A DNA stretch of 7,261 nucleotides from Candidatus Woesearchaeota archaeon (GTDB lineage: Archaea > Nanobdellota > Nanobdellia > Woesearchaeales > UBA525): NCBI GenBank assembly GCA_027371725.1, contig DAHXMN010000033.1, positions 1 through 7,261 of the forward strand. The letters are read 5' to 3'. The notes below the pieces were generated by a model. The model did not search any database, was not told the origin of the DNA, and saw only the letters and a program-made list of their open reading frames with translations. The translations under genes and the position numbers were made by a program. How positions within the stretch are numbered: the stretch's first letter is position 1; each line of letters opens with the position of its first letter. Positions 4,819 to 7,261 of this stretch are shown here, one piece after another.

Positions 4819-6732
4819 CTAGGTGTGCGTCGCGTACTCCTTGAGGAAGAGGGCGAGCGCCTCCTGGCCCGAGTAGAGGAGCTTCGACGTCACGGCGCTG
4901 TTCCCCGCGTTGTCCGTCGCCCGTATGCAGATGACGCGGACGTCCGAGCTCATGTACCGCATGACCGGCACGTCATTGTTCCACGGGATCCAGTAGCCGG
5001 TATTGGGGTCGGGGCAGCCGCCGAAGGACGGCATGAGCTGCCCGCCGGTCAGCACCGAGGTGACGAACGACAACGGGTCGGTGATGTACGCGTAGCTGAA
5101 CGGCCGCGCCTTGCAGCCGCTCGTGTAGAGTGCGCCGGTCGGCCCGACGGGGTCGTTGCACTGCATGGTGAGGTTGGAGACGAACGGGCTCCAGTCCGCG
5201 CTCACCGCCGGGGGAGTCGCGTCGATCGTCACCTGCGAGGGCGCGTTGTTCCAGAGGCCGAGGGCGTAGATGTCGCCCGCGGAGGTCGATGCCTTGACGC
5301 AGAGGAACCGGCCGTTCTCCTGCTCGCCGGCGATGGTGAACCGCCAATGGTTGTTGTCCGCGTACTTCGTCAGGTTCTTGATGTCGGAGAACTGCTCGTC
5401 GCCCGAGAACTGGCCGGACTTGCAGTCCGTCGGGTCCTTGACGAACGCGGCCTGGAACGCGGTGCACGCGACGCCGCTGCAGGCGAGGCTGATCTGCTTG
5501 TCCTTCGTCAGGCCGGGCGTCGGGCCCTGAACCGTGACGCGCGGGTCGGGCGTGACCTGGAACTTGTATACTGTGCGGACGACGAGCGGCTTCTTGTCGG
5601 GGATGCCGCTCAACGTGTTGTTGAACTCGATGTTGAACGGGATGCCGCGCACCGCATCCTTCGGCACGTTGACGGTGAACGTCTTCGTCGCGCTCTTCGA
5701 GGCGAAGCACGCCTGGTCCTGGCCGTTGAGGAGCTGGACGCTGGTAGCGCCGAAGAGGCTGGCGATGTAGGTGTTGAGGGTCGTCGAGGCCGAGGAGAGA
5801 GCGGAGCTGCCGGGAACGGTCTGGTAGAACGGCGCAATCGCCGTCGCGGTGCATGTCGGGTACGGCTCGGTGACGGTGAAGGCGAGCGTGTAGGATTGGT
5901 CCGGCGTGAGCGGGATGACCGTCGAGGGATTCGCCTGCGCGTTGTTCACCTTGAGGCTGATGACCGGGTTCCTGTCGGGAACCTTGACGTTGACCGTGTA
6001 TGTGTACGTGTTGCACGTGTCGATCGTCTTGGATGTCGCGTCGCAGCTCGTGGGGTCGACGACGATGAGGGAGAATTTCATGGTGTCGCCGAGATGCTTG
6101 AGATAGTCATTGGCATTGACGATGGTGATGGTGGATGATTTCGAGAAGTCGCTGCACGTATGCAAAGAGTCCACAGTCGTTTTGGACGTGTCCAGCATGC
6201 TGTTTTGCTGGGCGTTGTTGGAGAAGAGTTCGTAGTCGTCGAAGAGCTCCTGGAAGAGGCTGTCGGGTGAATTTCCATAGACATCGTACGTCTGGTCCCC
6301 GTTGCCGACCTCCCAGTAGCATCTCTGGTCCTTCACCGAGTCGCCGAGGTTCAGGATGAACGTCCCCTTGAGCGAGAAGGTGTTGGTGTTCTGCGGCGTG
6401 AGCGTGACCGTCGCGCCGTTCGGGACGAGGTCCGTCTTGGAGTTGTAGTAGAGCTGGATGTCGCCGCCGCGGACGAACGCGCCCGGCCCGGTCTGGAGGG
6501 GCTCGCAGCAGACGGTGCCCTTGTAGTTGTCGCTGCAGTAGAGGTCGCCGCTCAGCTGGTGCATGTACCCGTCGCCGCACGCCGTGACGCACGTGCCCTG
6601 GCAGGTGTACGCGGACTGCGCGCCCGCCCACGCCTTCTTGATCATGGGGAAGACGAAGAGCCAGATGACGAGGAGCGCGATCACTATGACCGCGAGCATC
6701 GTGATGGAGAGCTCTCCCCGCGACCGTGCCAT
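4819..6732 (-). CDS. large multidomain surface protein with six-cysteine module and Ig-like repeats (637 aa)
   Basis: This is the largest protein of the locus. The start MARSRGELSITM is preferred over an ATG one codon earlier, because AGGGA (6740-6744) is then seven bases upstream. The upstream gene's stop overlaps as TGATG. After the prepilin-like Arg-Gly/Glu-Leu-Ser site and a membrane helix (about 11-31) comes the six-cysteine module: C44, C48, C52, C66, C75, C76. Then follow beta-rich segments at about 88-250, 254-395, 398-505 and 505-637. The last begins with TIDATPPAVS and ends with VRVICIRATDNAGNSA, the typical edges of an Ig/fibronectin-like domain in secreted proteins. Cysteines recur through the ectodomain and suggest disulfide stabilisation. 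A role as adhesin, pilus-tip or surface-coat protein is inferred. The strong frame and codon use leave no doubt that it is a gene; long antisense frames over it are shadows. Confidence 0.93.
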   Translation of the reverse strand: MARSRGELSITMLAVIVIALLVIWLFVFPMIKKAWAGAQSAYTCQGTCVTACGDGYMHQLSGDLYCSDNYKGTVCCEPLQTGPGAFVRGGDIQLYYNSKTDLVPNGATVTLTPQNTNTFSLKGTFILNLGDSVKDQRCYWEVGNGDQTYDVYGNSPDSLFQELFDDYELFSNNAQQNSMLDTSKTTVDSLHTCSDFSKSSTITIVNANDYLKHLGDTMKFSLIVVDPTSCDATSKTIDTCNTYTYTVNVKVPDRNPVISLKVNNAQANPSTVIPLTPDQSYTLAFTVTEPYPTCTATAIAPFYQTVPGSSALSSASTTLNTYIASLFGATSVQLLNGQDQACFASKSATKTFTVNVPKDAVRGIPFNIEFNNTLSGIPDKKPLVVRTVYKFQVTPDPRVTVQGPTPGLTKDKQISLACSGVACTAFQAAFVKDPTDCKSGQFSGDEQFSDIKNLTKYADNNHWRFTIAGEQENGRFLCVKASTSAGDIYALGLWNNAPSQVTIDATPPAVSADWSPFVSNLTMQCNDPVGPTGALYTSGCKARPFSYAYITDPLSFVTSVLTGGQLMPSFGGCPDPNTGYWIPWNNDVPVMRYMSSDVRVICIRATDNAGNSAVTSKLLYSGQEALALFLKEYATHT

Positions 6733-6734
6733 CA

Positions 6735-7004
6735 TCAATTCCCTGACGTTGATGCGAGCGGCTTGATGCAGCAGATCTCGCCTTCCTGGCAGCCGCCGGA
6801 GAAGAAGGTGCTGCCCGTCTCCCCGGACTGGCACTGCGTGTCGCAGCGACCGCCCTTCGCCGCGCAGTTCGAGAGATCGCTGTTCGCGTTGTTGCTGTTC
6901 TTGACCACGAGGTAGATGATGACGGCCGCGACGATGAGCACGATCACGATCAGGACGATCATGTTCAGGCTCATCTCGACGCCCTTGCGGGCGGGGCGGC
7001 TCAT
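6735..7004 (-). CDS. small membrane-anchored six-cysteine protein (89 aa)
   Basis: The ATG overlaps the stop of the preceding gene (ATGA). An earlier ATG in the same frame would add 43 Arg-rich residues read out of frame through that gene, so it is rejected. The protein has a basic start (MSRPARKG), then VEMSLNM and a membrane helix (about 15-34), then a short Asn/Ser spacer and the six-cysteine module: C47, C54, C58, C72, C78, C79, ending CCIKPLA. Nothing follows the module but a ten-residue tail. It is therefore the minimal form of the architecture that the larger neighbours extend. The Ser of the prepilin-like site is displaced by one position compared with the larger proteins. Three disulfides in an extracellular mini-domain are likely. 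Possibly a minor or major subunit of a fine surface structure; this is inference. Confidence 0.88.
   Translation of the reverse strand: MSRPARKGVEMSLNMIVLIVIVLIVAAVIIYLVVKNSNNANSDLSNCAAKGGRCDTQCQSGETGSTFFSGGCQEGEICCIKPLASTSGN
6740..6744 (-). promoter_or_regulatory. ribosome binding site deciding the start of the 637-aa gene
   Basis: AGGGA on the minus strand lies four bases before the first ATG (6735) and seven before the second (6732). The longer spacing is the more usual one, and the second start also gives the MARSR beginning shared with the later MARTR protein. Confidence 0.45.
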
Positions 7005-7261
7005 TGCTGTCCGCCTCCGAGCGGCTTGAAGCAGCACGTGTCGCCCGCCGTCGGACAGCTCCTGCCGACCGGCGCGTAGCCGGTGTCGCCGAGGTACGAC
7101 GAGCAGGTCTCGCCCTGCGCGAGCGTGACGCACTGCGCGCCCTCGAGCGCGGTGCAGTCCGTGCCCGTCTGCGTGTTCCTGACCGCGTTCGTCACGAGCA
7201 GGATGAGGACGACGAGGACGACGAGCGCGATCGCCGCGATGATGATGACATTCATGGAGAG
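7001..7261 (-). CDS. small membrane-anchored six-cysteine protein, 5' end beyond window
   Basis: An ATG at 7255 would give an 84-residue protein, MNVIIIAAIA and onward. I think the true start lies outside the window. The two codons upstream stay open and read Leu-Ser, giving LSMNVIII, which matches MSLNMIVL, LSITMLAV and VSISMFIM in its paralogs at the same place before the helix. The basic Lys/Arg-Gly segment would then lie beyond 7261. Counting from 7255, the helix spans about 3-22 and the module C34, C42, C51, C67, C74, C75 follows, ending CCFKPLGGG. Its stop overlaps the next ATG (ATGA). With the 89-residue protein it forms a tandem pair of minimal six-cysteine proteins, which probably arose by duplication. 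Surface location follows from topology; function is unknown. Confidence 0.85.
   Translation of the reverse strand, partial: LSMNVIIIAAIALVVLVVLILLVTNAVRNTQTGTDCTALEGAQCVTLAQGETCSSYLGDTGYAPVGRSCPTAGDTCCFKPLGGGQQ

Noticed and set aside
4973..6016. A 347-codon minus-strand frame inside the 637-residue gene
   Set aside because: It overlaps a well-supported gene on the same strand in another frame. The product is Arg/Gln/His-rich and featureless.
4792..6138. A 448-codon plus-strand open frame
   Set aside because: It is antisense to the 637-residue gene. Its product is dominated by Arg, Val, Glu and Asp, as expected of a shadow of GC-rich codons, and it has no domain or hydrophobic pattern.
1..7261. 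CRISPR arrays, tRNA or rRNA genes, insertion sequences
   Set aside because: Reading both strands shows no regularly spaced direct repeats, no tRNA-like cloverleaf or rRNA segments, and no transposase-like product or terminal inverted repeats.

Overview
The window looks like a cell-surface locus from a GC-rich archaeon, possibly of the DPANN type. The grounds are: box A elements of the form TTTAAATA; one of these lying 26-27 bp from an ATG, which implies a leaderless mRNA; tightly packed genes joined by ATGA, GTGA and TGATG overlaps; and a series of short membrane-anchored proteins whose N-termini resemble archaeal class III (prepilin) signal peptides. The phylum cannot be fixed from the sequence, and no gene here can be given an established symbol.

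Layout, read along the minus strand from the right. Operon A (about 7261 to 3302) holds five genes: a partial small protein cut by the window edge (7001-7261), an 89-residue protein (6735-7004), a 637-residue multidomain protein (4819-6732), a 235-residue protein (4097-4804) and a 262-residue protein (3302-4090). All have a short basic N-terminus or its remnant, one transmembrane helix and an ectodomain. The first four share a six-cysteine module, C-x(3-9)-C-x(3-8)-C-x(13-15)-C-x(5-8)-C-C, directly after the helix. This module is the most distinctive feature of the window.

Between the two minus-strand operons lies a plus-strand pair of small unrecognised reading frames (about 2675-3106 and 3126-3305). 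They have lower GC and a different codon preference. The first has no ATG, GTG or TTG in a sensible place. The second may carry a one-base frameshift. The second frame and the last gene of operon A converge and share four bases at their stop codons.

Operon B (2436 to 1 and beyond, minus strand) begins at a probable leaderless promoter (box A at 2459-2466). It encodes proteins of 266, 163 and 239 residues plus the first 89 codons of another, each with one N-terminal membrane helix. The last three are joined by ATGA/GTGA overlaps. A 164-base stretch between the first two has no convincing gene and carries a perfect 16-bp palindrome.

Taken together, operons A and B probably make a surface or pilus-like assembly of single-pass proteins. 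No assembly ATPase, platform protein or prepilin peptidase is in the window, so the function is inferred from protein architecture only.
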